64,000 bases of DNA. It comes from Hippopus hippopus (Eukaryota > Mollusca > Bivalvia > Cardiida > Cardiidae). Below are positions 24,717 through 35,900 of this stretch, in pieces. The notes under the pieces were generated by a model. It saw only the letters and a list, made by a program, of their open reading frames with translations. It was not told the origin of the DNA and did no database searches. The translations under genes were made by a program, and so were the position numbers. Every line of letters begins with the position of its first letter. The first letter of the stretch is position 1. Location of the stretch: the NCBI GenBank assembly GCA_946811185.2, contig OX328108.1, positions 9,568,412-9,632,411 of the forward strand, given 5' to 3'.

Positions 24717-25216
24717 TGTATATTATATGCGTTTGTCCATCTTTTAACCAGCCTGAAAGGAATTATCTCGTTTCGTATTTTTTGCCCATATAGCTATATG
24801 GACTAAAAGAAAAAACGTACATTTATCTGGTTAAATTATGCTTAGATAAATGTATAAAAATACGCTTTTCGGTGCGGTGCGGTGCGTTTCGGCGCGTTTC
24901 GGTGCGGTGTGTTTATCCATCTTTTAACCAGCCTGAAAGGAATTATCTCGTTTCGTATTTTTTGCCCATATAGCTATATGGACTAAAAGAAAAAAACGTA
25001 CATTTATCTGGTTAAATTATGCTTAGATAAATGTATAAAAATACGCTTTTCGGTGCGGTGCGGCGCGTTTCGGCGCGTTTCGGTGCGGTGTGTTTATCCA
25101 TCTTTTAACCAGCCTGAAAGGAATTATCTCATTTCGTATTTTTTGCCCATATAGCTATATGGACTAAAAGAAAAAACGTACATTTATCTGGTTAAATTAT
25201 GCTTAGATAAATGTAA
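24717..25216 (-). repeat. Tandem array of three hairpin modules downstream of MCP
   Basis: Three units of about 178 bp, each with GTTTGTCCATC or a variant, AACCAGCCTGAAAGGAATTA, the CCATATAGCTATATGG palindrome, ACATTTATCT arms and a mixed GTGCG/GGCGCGTTTCG tract. They are more alike to one another than to the internal single copies, which suggests recent tandem expansion beside the TIR. Confidence 0.88.
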
Positions 25217-25257
25217 AAATATTTCGCATTGAACTTTTTTTTAAATATCACGAACAC

Positions 25258-25320
25258 ATTTGCATATTGTTATGCATTTGCATATTGTTATGCATTTGCA
25301 TATTGTTATGCATTTGCATA
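25258..25320. repeat. Tandem 18-bp repeat containing octamer sites
   Basis: Three full units of ATTTGCATATTGTTATGC and a partial fourth. Each begins with ATTTGCAT, the POU/Oct-1 octamer in reverse complement, giving four octamers in 63 bp. Confidence 0.85.
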
Positions 25321-25323
25321 TAA

Positions 25324-25464
25324 GATTACACACGGTGATTACACACGGTGATTACACACGGTGATTACACACGGTGTATAAGATTACACACGGTGTATAA
25401 GATTACACACGGTGTATAAGATTACACACGGTGTATAAGATTACACACGGTGTATAAGATTACA
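25324..25464. repeat. Compound minisatellite of 13-bp and 19-bp units at the inner TIR edge
   Basis: Four copies of GATTACACACGGT, then four copies of the extended unit GTATAAGATTACACACGGT, then a partial unit that runs straight into the captured polymerase fragment. It has no counterpart at the inner edge of the left TIR, where the polymerase gene continues instead. Confidence 0.88.
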
Positions 25465-25638
25465 TGTATTTATAGAGAAAAAGAAAAGAGTGTAACTGTA
25501 CGTAATATACGTAGTTATCAACACGAAATATATAATGAGGAGATTGACAAAATAGGTTTATCGTGTGGACAAGATGGAAGATATGTAATGAGTGATAAGG
25601 TGAGCACATTGGCTTTGTTTCATAAGCGCATGCCCTAA
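25465..25638 (+). pseudogene. Duplicated C-terminal fragment of polB within the right TIR
   Basis: About 58 codons matching the end of the polymerase at 8929-9102, from the CIYREKEK segment to the stop codon. There is no ATG: the only in-frame start is a GTG at 25450 inside the minisatellite. It exists because the TIR extends into the polymerase gene at the other end, and is almost certainly not expressed as a protein. It is useful as a marker of TIR growth or gene conversion. Confidence 0.92.
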
Positions 25639-25645
25639 AAATGTG

Positions 25646-26153
25646 CGGTGCGGTGCGGTGCGGTGCGTTTGTCCATCTTTCAACCAGCCTGAAAGGAATT
25701 GTCTCGTTTCGTATTTTTTGCCCATATAGCTATATGGACTAAATAAAAAAAACGTACATTTATCTGGTTAAATTATGCTTAGATAAATGTAAAAAAGAAA
25801 AGATTTTAGATCGAACGATCCGCGTTTATTCCGAACGATCCGCGTTTATTCCGATACGCGATATTTGTCCATCTTTCAACCAGCCTGAAAGGAATTATCT
25901 CGTTTCGTATTTTTTGCCCATATAGCTATATGGACTAAATAAAAAAACGTACATTTATCTGGTTAAATTATACTTAGATAAATGTAAAAAAGATCGATCC
26001 GCGTTTATTCCGAACGATCCGATATGCGATATTTGTCCATCTTTCAACCAGCCTGAAAGGAATTATCTCGTTTCGTATTTTTTGCCCATATAGCTATATG
26101 GACTAAAAGAATAAATGTACATTTATCTGGTTAAATTATACTTAGATAAATGT
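25646..26153 (-). repeat. Array of three hairpin modules plus GTGCG pentamers (right TIR)
   Basis: This is the inverted copy of the left TIR array, with the same three palindromic blocks in reverse order. It follows the captured polymerase fragment. Confidence 0.9.
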
Positions 26154-26205
26154 AAAAATATATATTTACGCGCGTGCGGATCGAAGAATTATCTCGTTTT
26201 GTAGC

Positions 26206-26269
26206 GACCCTAATACATTAAAAGGCTCACGCGTTAAATGATATGTCTCTGCAGGGAGATGGTAAAGAT
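26206..26269 (+). pseudogene. Decayed fragment of the MCP 3' end in the right TIR
   Basis: Mirror of the left TIR copy. The last part of the fragment has been amplified: the 20-bp unit CTCAGGGAGATGGTAAAGAT recurs at 26270-26300 with a partial last copy. It lies in the same orientation as the intact MCP gene, about 1.6 kb downstream of it. Confidence 0.8.
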
Positions 26270-26511
26270 CTCAGGGAGATGGTAAAGATCTCAGGGAGAT
26301 GGTATATTATATACGGATGTATATTATATACGAATGTATATTATATACGCGATGCGATGCGGTGCGGTGCGTTTATGATTGAATATAGCGTTTAGGAGAG
26401 TCCGGCGCATTTTACAATCGGTGCGGTGCGTTTCGATTCGTTTCGATTCGTTTCGATTCGTTTCGATGCGATTTTTATATTTTGCGCGAGAAGCCCCTTT
26501 TTTACATCTCT

Positions 26512-26517
26512 CTAGTG
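26512..26517. repeat. Right 6-bp target-site duplication CTAGTG
   Basis: This is the exact match of the left duplication. After it the host repeat resumes with the GACCTCT that follows the same hexamer in sister units. Confidence 0.95.
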
Positions 26518-28973
26518 GACCTCTTCCAAGTTTGTTCATATGATGCCCCTGGGGTCAAAACTGGCCCCGGCCCAGGGGTCACAAGTTTAAAGATAGGAAC
26601 AAAGAAGGAAAACTTTAAAATTCTTCTTCTCTGAAACTGGTAGGCATAGAGCTTTGATATTTGCTATGTAGCATCTCATAGTGGACTTCTACCAAGTTTG
26701 TTCATTTGATGCCCCTGGGGTCAAAACTGGCCCCACCCCGAGGGTCACAAGTTAGAACAAAGGAACAATGAAGGAAAACTTAAAATTCTTCTTCTCTAAA
26801 ACTGGAATGCGTAGAGCTTTGATATTTGGTATGTAGCATCTCCCAGAGGACCTCTACCAAGTTTGTTCATATGATGCCCCTGGGGTCAAAACTGGCCCTG
26901 CCCCAGGGGTCACAAGTTTGAACATAGGAACAAACAAGGGAAAACTTTAAAATTCTTCTTCTCTGAAACTGGAAGGCGTAGAGGTTTGATATTTGGTATG
27001 TAGCATCTCCTAGTGGACCTCTATCAAGTTTGTTCAAATGATGCCCCTGGGGTCAAAACTGGCCCCGCCCCGGGGGTCACAAGTTCGAACATGGGAACAA
27101 AGAAGGAAAACTTTAAAATTCTTCTTCTCTTAAACTTGAAAGTGTAGAGCTTTGATGTTTGGTATGTAGTGAACCTGTTCTAAGTTTGTTAGCCCACCTG
27201 AGCACAACATGTTCAGTGAGTTGAAAATTGGGTCACCTGGGGTCATTAGGTCAAGTTAAAGAAATACCTTGTGGGCACTCTAGAGGCTACATTTATTGCT
27301 CATATGACCTGAAATTTTGTCAGAATCTTTGTCTTGATGAAATCTCAAATGAGTTTGGATTTGGGTCACCTGGGATCATAAACTAGGTCACTAGGTCAAA
27401 TTAAAGAAATACCTTTAGGACACTCTAGAGGCCACATGTTTTGCTCAATTGACTTGAAAATTGGTCAGAATGTTTGTCTTGATAAAATCTCACATGAATC
27501 TGAGGCTGGGTCAACTCAAGTCATAAACTAGGTCACTAGGTCAAATTAAAGAAATACCTTTAGGGCACTCTGGAGGCCACATTTCATGCTCAATTGACAT
27601 GAAAATTGGTCAGAGTATTTGTCTTGATCAAATCTTACATGAATATGAATTTGGGTCAAGTTGCTCATAAACTAGGTCACTAGGTCAAATTAAAGAAATA
27701 CCTTTAGGGCACTGTAGAGGCCACATTTATTGTTCAAATGATTTGAAAATTAGTTAAAATGTTTCTCTTGATGAAATCTATGATGAGTTCAAAATTGGGT
27801 CACCTGGGGCCATAATCTAGGTCACTAGGTCAAATTAAAGAAATACCTTTAGGGCACTCTAGAGGCCACATTTTTTGCTCAGTGGACTTGAAAATTGGTC
27901 AGAATGTTTGTCTTGATAAAATCTTAAATGAGTCTGAATTTGGGTAAACTGGGCTCATAACCTAGGTCACTAGGTCAAATTAAAGAAATACCTTTAGGCA
28001 CTCTAGAGGCCACATTTTTTGCTCAGTGGACTTGAAAATTGGTCAGAATGTTTGTCTTGATAAAATCTCAAATGAATCTGAATTTGGATAAACTGGGCTC
28101 ATAAACTAGGTCACTAGGTCAAATTAAAGAAATACCTTTAGGGCACTCTAGATGCCACATTTTAAGCTCAATTAACTTGAAAATTGGTAAGAATATTTGT
28201 CTTGATCAAATTTTAAATGATTCTGAATTTGGGTCAACTCGGGTCATAAGCTAGGTCACTAGGTCAATGTAAAGAAATACCTTTAGGGCACTCTAGAGGC
28301 CACATTTATTGCTCAATTGACTTGAAAATTGGTCAGAATGTTTGTCTTGATGAAATCTCGGATGAGTTTGGATCTTGGTTGCCTGGAATCATAAACTAGG
28401 TCACTAGGTCAAATTAAAGAAATACATTTAGGGCACTCTAGAGGCCACATTTTGTGCTCAATTGACTTGAAAATTGGTCAGAATGTTTGTCTTGATAAAA
28501 TCTCACATGAGTCTGAATTTGGGTCAACTGGGCTCATAAACTAGGTCACTAGGTCAAATTAAAGAAATACATTTAGGGCACTCTAGAGGCCACATTTCTT
28601 GCTCAATTGATTTGAAAATTGGTTAAAATGTTTCTCTTGATGAAATCTAAGATGAATTCAAAATTGGGTCACCTGGGGTCATAATCTAGGTCACTAGGTC
28701 AAATTAAAGAGGCCACATTTTTTGGCTCAATTAACTTGAAAACTGTTCAGAATGTTTGTCTTGATAAATATTTTGATGAGTTTTAAATTGGGTCACGTAA
28801 GGTGATAAAGTAGGTCACTAGGTCAACTTACAGAAATTTCTTGTGGATGCTCTAGATGCCACATTTTAAGCTCAATTGACCTGACAATTGGTCAGAAATA
28901 GAATTTTGCATGTGGAGTGAAATTTCGACTATTGACTCAGGCGAGCAATCCAGGGCCATCATGGCCCTCTTGT
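26518..28973 (+). repeat. Hairpin-headed interspersed repeat A, right part with minisatellite core
   Basis: Continuation of 7581-8049: about four more of the 170-bp units to 27180. A second tandem array of roughly 130-145-bp units then follows to about 28870 (AACTAGGTCACTAGGTCAAA, TTAAAGAAATACCTTTAGGG, ACTCTAGAGGCCACATTT), about twelve copies. The tail hairpin GGGCCATCATGGCCC and TCTTG close it. It is non-coding; class unknown. Confidence 0.75.
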
Positions 28974-28999
28974 TTTCCTTCTATAATTGAGGCCAATAT

Positions 29000-30590
29000 T
29001 CGATGACCTCCCAGTTGCAAAAAGCATCTTTTTTTTCCCAATTTTGGTGAAAAAATTTCCCAATTTTGCTAAAAAAATTCTTATAATACGATGCTGAAAT
29101 TCCAAATAAGTTAAAATGCCAGTATCTCGCAAGCTATTTCACATGATCAGACATTAAAATTTCGTTAATTAGCAGCGATTGAAACTGAAAGCAGGCTTTT
29201 TATTGATTTGTACCGAAATGACTCAGCTGACTGCGCTGCAGTACGGCTTAAATGTTGCGGTTTCTTGGCGTCATTTGGTTCGTTTTATGGAGGCAACTTT
29301 AAGCAAACCGAGTTATTTATTTGCGCATTATAACACCACACGTAGACTTGACGCGGTTGTCATTTCCCTGTCATTCAATATTAGATCCTTTTTTTTTTTG
29401 TCTTTCATGAAACTTACAGCTGACAAAAATAGTTGTTCTTACTCGGTTGCAGTAAATGTATTTGAAAGACAACCAAACACGCTGTATCCAAGTAAAACAT
29501 GTCAAGAACTGGGAAACATTACCAAAATTTGTTAAAAGGGCTGCAGACGATAAAGGCGAGCGCAGCCTTTTTACTTTCGGCGTAAAACATTCAAATTCTT
29601 TGCAGATGGATCTGCAAGTAATCCAATCTCCGCATACTGAGTCTCAATCTGAAGTGCCGGGTCCGTCGGACATCACCGATCTCCCGTTGTCTGAAGACTA
29701 GACAATTATTATCACTGCACATGATACAAACTCTACATCTCCAGACATAATATCCAAGCCTAGCCTTGTAACTTCCACATATAATAATTCCCTTGTATCA
29801 TATGATGGCTGGAAAGCAGTTCTGTTGAAGTATTAACTCCGGCACCCATGGGTGTACCACAGTAGTGTTAAAAAGGGCTATATGCCTTTATGATTGTGTA
29901 AATGCTGTGAGATATTTGGCCATGGTTTAAGCAGTTACATGTATAGCGTAACTGTTGAATTTGTTTCAATTATTATTAAATTGTTGCAACTTTGTATTTA
30001 CTGTATGTGTATGTATGTACACAGCCATTAATTTGTTTTATTGATGTACCTTGAAAGTCAGTCTGCTTTTTCCCAATTTGGCCAAAATCGCGCTTGAATT
30101 TCCCAAAATCAAAGGCTAAGGCCCCTTCTCAATTTTTGGAAAAAAAGCCCTGAATACTTTCAAAAGTGGGCTGCAGGTTAAAACGTAAATCTCTTTTGAG
30201 GTATCTCAAATATATCTAGTATATTGGCAGCCTGGTAGTTGGTATTGTACAGGACTTGAGACTTGAGTAGATGGGTTAAAGAAACCCAAATAGGCAAAAA
30301 ATTTTCTAGCATTGATAATAGTAATTGCGACTGGATTCCTCTCTCACTGCTGATCATTGTTTGAATGATTTTTTTGGGGGGAAAGCACCATGTGGCTTTA
30401 GTAGAAAATTGTGCCTAATACTGGTGAAAGAAACTCCCAAGAAAAGCGTAGATAGATGTGGTGGCTGCTGTCATTTAATAAATAAATACCGCTGAAAAAT
30501 ATTTTTTGTCTAAATTTTGTCCTTTACTGATACTTTGCCTGTCATTACTTATTCAGCAAAAAACACTTTTTAAGTTTGATGAGATTATTA
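29000..30590. other. Non-coding stretch with possible exon-like frames and a SINE fragment
   Basis: Two overlapping short frames (29179-29535 and 29456-29701, plus) have no recognised domain. The second ends in an acidic Ser/Pro-rich tail and could be a first exon or a transposon-derived fragment; support is weak. A decayed SINE body lies at about 30330-30480 (ATTCCTCTCTCACTGCTGAT). The rest is unassigned. Confidence 0.3.
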
Positions 30591-30605
30591 AAATCTGAAT
30601 TGCTC

Positions 30606-31035
30606 CCTTTCACAATGATAAAATTTTAGACTTGTCCATTATTCAAAGCAATTGTAGACAACAAATCAAATATTGTACAACCAATGTAAGTTATCCATGG
30701 AAGGTTAGAAAATACGGGAAATGTAGAAAGTGCTCAGCATTTCCTCCTTTACCCACAGTGTTTTGAAAAGCTTTCTTTCTCAGGGTTGTTAAAACTTGGG
30801 AATGTGTGGTAAGGGGTTAAATCTACCAAGTGATGAAATTCTAGACTTGCTCAAATTGCAAGCATTTGCAGATGAAATATATGTGACTTCAATTATGAAA
30901 CTTGTCTTTGAAAGGATAGGAAATATTGTGGAGAAAAGAAGAAAATGCAATACACTTATTTAAAATTATGTTTGCTAAAGCCTTTTTCTTCAGGGTCGTT
31001 AAAACTCGGAATTGTTATTGGTAAAGGGTTCACTG
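30606..31035. mobile_element. Two diverged hairpin MITE copies, family 1
   Basis: Two head-to-tail copies (about 30606-30818 and 30820-31030) share ATTTTAGACTTGTCC at the left end and GGTAAGGGGTTAA or GGTAAAGGGTT at the right. The central palindrome is partly decayed. Confidence 0.55.
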
Positions 31036-31154
31036 TGGTACAGATGAACTGAAGGTCGTTTTCAGGACAGAAAACTGGGAAACGGAGAAATGCTAGTACC
31101 AGTATTTCTCCTTTACCTAAAATGTTTTTTCAGAAGGCATATTCCTCAGGGTGC

Positions 31155-31436
31155 TGTCGTCGGTAGCTCAGTTGGTAGCGTCCAGGACTTCAGAACAGGG
31201 AGTCGCTGGTTTGCTGGATTGGTGATAGTCATTGCAACAGTAATCATGCCCCTCTCACTGCTGGTCATTGCTTGGGCGATGAGTATGAGGGAAAGCAGCC
31301 AGTGGCTTGGAAAGAACATTGAGCGGAGAACTGGTATAAGAAAATTCAGAAAAGCAAGGGTAGGTGCACCGACTGCTGCAGTATTACTGAAATAATGTTT
31401 AAAATGGTATTAAACACTATACGGTCATTCAATCAA
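31155..31436 (+). mobile_element. tRNA-derived SINE
   Basis: The A box CGGTAGCTCAGTTGGTAGCG is well kept, the B-box region is decayed, and the body contains CCCCTCTCACTGCTGGTCAT and GCAGCCAGTGGCTTG. The 3' part reads GGTATTAAACACTATACGGT and ends with a TCAATCAA tail. Confidence 0.7.
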
Positions 31437-31812
31437 TTTTTGTCGTGATAATATCTCGGCCTAGTTTGAAAATGGTTCATGTTGGTTCAAAATCTAGGTA
31501 CTGGGTCAAATCTTTGAGATACCTTCAGGGTTCCCATTCACTTACATATGTGCATAAATAACTTGAAAGTCATTCGCTAAATTTCAAACTAACCTTATAC
31601 GTGCATGTCACGCACTGCAAAAAGTAAATAAAGTCTGGCATAAAATTTTAAACTCATCGGATCATTATGTGCATGTTGAAAGTTGTGAATCAAAACATTA
31701 ACTTAAATCAACCTTCTATGGGGAGTAAGATTCTTTTTAGAAATCAGAAATTCCAAATGGATATTGCATGTACTAACAATAGCAATCTGTATGGCCTCAA
31801 TAATTTTGCATG

Positions 31813-32924
31813 GTTTTTAGCTCCACTGGCCAAAGGCCAGCGGGCTTATGTCATGGGCCCAGTGTCCTCCGTGTGTGCGTGCGTGCGTTAACTTTTTTTC
31901 AAACATCTTCTTCTCTGAAACTACCCATCCAATTTTGATGAAACTTCACAGAAATGATCCTGCCATGGTCCTCTACAGAACTGCTTGAAAGAATTTGATT
32001 CCTTCAAAAACTCTGGTTGCCATGGCAACAAAACTGAAAAATATTGAAAATCTTTGAAAATCTTCCTGTCTGAAACCACAAGGCCTAGGGCTACCAAATT
32101 TGGCATGTAGCTTTACCTAGTGGACCTCTACCAAGTTTCTTCAAATTACAGCCCCGGGGTCAAATTTGGTCCTGCCCTAGGGATCACAAGTTTTACATGG
32201 GCTTATGTGGGGAAAACTTTAAAAATCTTCTCATACCTAGCCATAAGGCTTAGGCTACCAAATTTTGCATGTAGCTTTATCTAGTGGGTCTCTACCAAGA
32301 GGAACTAAATTGTAGTCCTAGGGCCAAGTTTTGCCCTGCCCCAGGGGTCACAAGTTTTACATGGGCTTATATAGGGAAAACTTTAAAAATCTTCCGGTAC
32401 CTAGACCCTAAGGCCTAGGGCTACCAAATTTTGCATGTAGCTTTATCTAGTGGGCCTCTACCAAGAGGGCCAAAATTACAGCCCTGGTGTCAAGTTTGGC
32501 CCCGCCCCAGGGGTCACAAGTTTTAAGTGGGCTCATAATGATAGTGACAACTTTAGAAATCTTCTTGTTACTAACCAAAAGACCTAGGGCTACTAAATTT
32601 AGCCCTGTCTCATGGGTCTAATGTTTTACAGGGCCTTTTATTGAGGAAACTTTGAAATTATTCTTGTTTATAACCATACATTCTAGACTTGTATTATTTG
32701 GTATGGGGCTTTATCTTGTGGACCTCCACCAGGATTCAAGTAATTTTAGCTCTGTGGTCAAAAATGGCTTTGCCCTGGGGTCATTACTTCCTCGTAGGAT
32801 TTTATAGAAAAAAATTTGTATGTCTTCTAGTTTGAAATGAATTGGCCAAGTATTGTAATGTTTGGCTTGTAGTGTTTTACTTAATAGCCAGTGGAGCGAT
32901 ACAGGGCCATCATGGCCCTCTTGT
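31813..32924 (+). repeat. Hairpin-headed interspersed repeat B, full-length copy
   Basis: Head hairpin AGCTCCACTGGCCAAAGGCC, then GTGTGTGCGTGCGTGCG. Tandem units of roughly 170-190 bp follow (AACTACCCATCCAATTTTGA; GGCCTAGGGCTACCAAATTT; CTAGTGGACCTCTACCAAG). The tail hairpin GGGCCATCATGGCCC and TCTTG are shared with repeat A. Confidence 0.7.
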
Positions 32925-35900
32925 TGTTCATGTGGGAGCTCCAAAAGTAAACATTACCATGCGATACCACATCAGTAATTTCGCAGGCGTTTAATTCACC
33001 TGGGTCACGTTTTACTAACATTTACATAAGTTTTTTCGTAAGATTTCACTGAGGCAACAGTTGTGAAATTCTTAAGTGCGTTTTACAAAGCTTGCATAGG
33101 TATTTTCATGAATAATTTTTGTAACTCTCCAGTTTTAGGTATATGAACCAGACACACTGATTTCTCGCTGGAATCGCTAGGAAGAGAATGTCATCTACAG
33201 CTGAATACACGGTACTTGACATGACATGAGAATGGACTTAAATTATCTTTATTTCAGTAATGATATAGATGAATGTATGGAAATACTGTAAAGAACGCCC
33301 ATTTTCCCGTTGCCAGCCTTTGTCCTTCACTTTTTGTCTGAGGATTGTTCACGCTTTTATGTAATGACATGTAAATACAGCAGTCAAAAAGCTACCCACT
33401 AATGATAATATATATTTATGAATTTGTTTCAAGATAGTGCATACTGTTGCAAAAACTGACTGCAATATTAGAAATATTAGAAACCCAATAGACTTAAAAC
33501 ATACCTAAATACGACACAGATCTGAAAATGCAGGATACGATGCCATTAAAAATCAGTGTGAAAGCTGACACCTAAATTACAAATTTATGTTTTGTTTAAG
33601 GTCCATCGACCAAGTTCAGTCTTTATCCCTTTACAACACAACCAACCCTTAGGTAGAGGCCGCTTAAATTTCAGAAAACATTGTGGGAAAAGTAGAAAAT
33701 GCTGGTAATCGACATTGTCTACTTTCCCACAATGTTTTCTATTTTGTCAAAGAAATGGATTAGAAAGTGCTTGTGTTCCTGCATGGCTTGGTAGTAGAGT
33801 GTAGAGCTTGTAGCCTGGAAGTTCCTCACTTAAAGAACTGGATCTTTTGAGGGAGTGTCCTTGGGCAAGACATTTCAGAGCCTTTGCTTAGCACTTGTGC
33901 AACGCAGGAGATACACGAGTATGCTATGACTAGAACGATGTTAAAAATGTGAAAAAAGCGTTCTATCAATCAATCTGAATATGTTCTATAAACTGCTACA
34001 ATGTTTCACCCAGGATTTGAAAAAAAGTGGGGGGATTTACTCTTATGCTTTTAAAAAAAATGGGGGGGGTGTTTAAAAAAAATGTGGGGCCCATAAGGCA
34101 ATGTAAACAGATCTAACTAAAACATCATTTTTTGTGTTGTGTACAGTTGTTACGAGGGCCCCTCATAGACCTGCCTCAATAGGATCAATAATGATCAAGG
34201 CTTTTTTATTTCCTTATCAGCTTTCTGGGATGAGGATACAGTAAACAAAGTGAAATAGTCACTTATTTTGCGCTTCGACATTTCTGGATTGCAGTTTAAG
34301 AAATAGAAAATTACAGACGATGAAATGTTATTGTCACACCATTACTATAGGCAACTGAAATAGCCCATTTATTTTTCGGACCTGATATGACATTCGGGTA
34401 TTGGTCAAATGACTTAAAAAAGCGAAAAAAAAATAGATAACTATGAACATAATATTTGAATAAATTAGTCGAAAAATATCTTCAATTAAGTTTCAATGGG
34501 GCCGACATTCATACTTTTTCATTAAAATTGTTCAAGGTACTTAAAATTTGGAGACTGCTTCTTAAATGTGCTGCTCATGAATGCGGTTCTCAGTGAAGCA
34601 GGGAACCAGTCACGTCTCATCGACTGCTATTCTTTAGACATGAAAACCCCCTGACTTTTTTCATGTCAAACGCGATTGATAGCGTTTCTAACCAGTGTTT
34701 ACATGTGATAGTCTAGTTTTGAAATTCATTAACGGAGAAAAATGTAATCAATGTACCATTGGTAAGCTATAATGTGTTTTCAAAAAAGTGGAGGCCGTAT
34801 CCTGCACGGTGTCAGAAAATGTGGGGGATTATTAACAAAAGTGCAGGATTCCCACAATCCCACAGCCTAGATGAATCACTGCTGCTAGCGACATGTCTCT
34901 TAATTAATACATGAAGATAATACCGTAATAACAAATGACCTTCTGCATCTCTTGCCTTTTCTTTAGTCAAAGGCTAACTTGGTCTTGCCTAATTCGTGAT
35001 ATAAAGGGAAAGGGTATAGATGTAATGAAGAAATGTTATTTGTTATTGTATGATATAATTGTTGACCAGCAACATCAGAAGCTTTGTCCGACTGAGGCTC
35101 CATACTTATGTATTGTTGGATCCTTTTAATTGAGAGTTTCTGGGTTTGATCCTCAGTGGAATCACCGTTGACATGAAATTTTCTTCAGCAAGGCATTGTT
35201 GGGCTCTAACCCAGTGCTGATGAAACATTTGAAATACCCGCAAAGTGTGCCGTGACCTTCATGCAACAGTGAGAAAATAGTGTTCAAAAGCTGCATTAAA
35301 TGCCTTAATTAGAGCTAGATGTCATGCAGGATGATCTTATTCAGTCGAATTCTGTACTGCACTGATCCGTATTTTTATTTCATTTGTTTCTCCCTTAATT
35401 ATTCTAATCAGTTTGAATGCCCTCTGATATCCGCAACACTTATGCAAAAGGCAAGGCAGGGTTCTTTGTTCGTAGAGTTGCATAAAAACTTACGCCCGAA
35501 TCAGTTACAAACTTTTTTAGTAAAACGCACTTACGCATTTTCTTTAGGGTCACGTAAAAACTTACGAAAATTTTGTGTGTTACTGCCTTAGTAAAACAGG
35601 GCCCTGGAACTGCATATGCAAATGTTGTAAACATTTCCATATTTGGGAATTTATTACAAAGAAGTTGCGAATTTAATCCTAATGCAACGATCAAGTAAAC
35701 ATTATAATAAGACTCACAGTTCAAGCAAGATGGTCATGGTTCTCTTTTGTCCCTGGAACCCGGGATTTGATGCTTGGAAATGACCTGTTTTTTCATGCTC
35801 AAAAAAGTATCTGTCTGAGCTTGTAAAATTCAAATTTTCGTTACTGTCACCAACGTAAAACTTAATTTTTAAGAGCATTTTCTAATAACAAAACCAATAC

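Larger units (their letters stand above)
8056..26511. mobile_element. Maverick/Polinton (adintovirus-like) integrated element, essentially complete
   Basis: The element begins AGAGATGTAAAAAAG and ends CTTTTTTACATCTCT. It is bounded by long inverted repeats and by the same hexamer, CTAGTG, on each side. Known Mavericks have 6-bp target duplications, AG-type termini and long TIRs, so the structure fits. It holds the expected gene set: protein-primed PolB, retroviral-type integrase, adenain-like protease, A32/FtsK-like ATPase, double-jelly-roll MCP and penton-like minor capsid protein. It also carries a phospholipase A2-like gene and a fibre-like gene. Genes are packed on both strands with short spacers and are AT-rich. 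The two TIRs differ at only about half a dozen places in the parts I compared by eye, which suggests recent insertion. Two reading frames are broken (polymerase, PLA2/integrase). I am confident of the class; the exact lineage is not resolved. Confidence 0.97.
25465..26511. repeat. Right terminal inverted repeat (1,047 bp)
   Basis: This is the mirror copy of the left TIR. I saw only scattered single-base differences, for example in the outer GAAACGAATC repeats, in the AT-rich spacer beside one hairpin module and next to the TCGTTTTG segment. Because it includes the end of the polymerase gene, this end of the element carries a duplicate C-terminal coding fragment. Confidence 0.95.

Noticed and set aside
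25258..25464. CRISPR-like regularly spaced repeats
   Set aside because: The units are directly abutting tandem repeats with no unique spacers, and the context is a eukaryotic element.
29179..29701. Host exon or transposon-derived gene
   Set aside because: Two overlapping frames with no recognised domain and no clear splice context; left as a weak possibility only.
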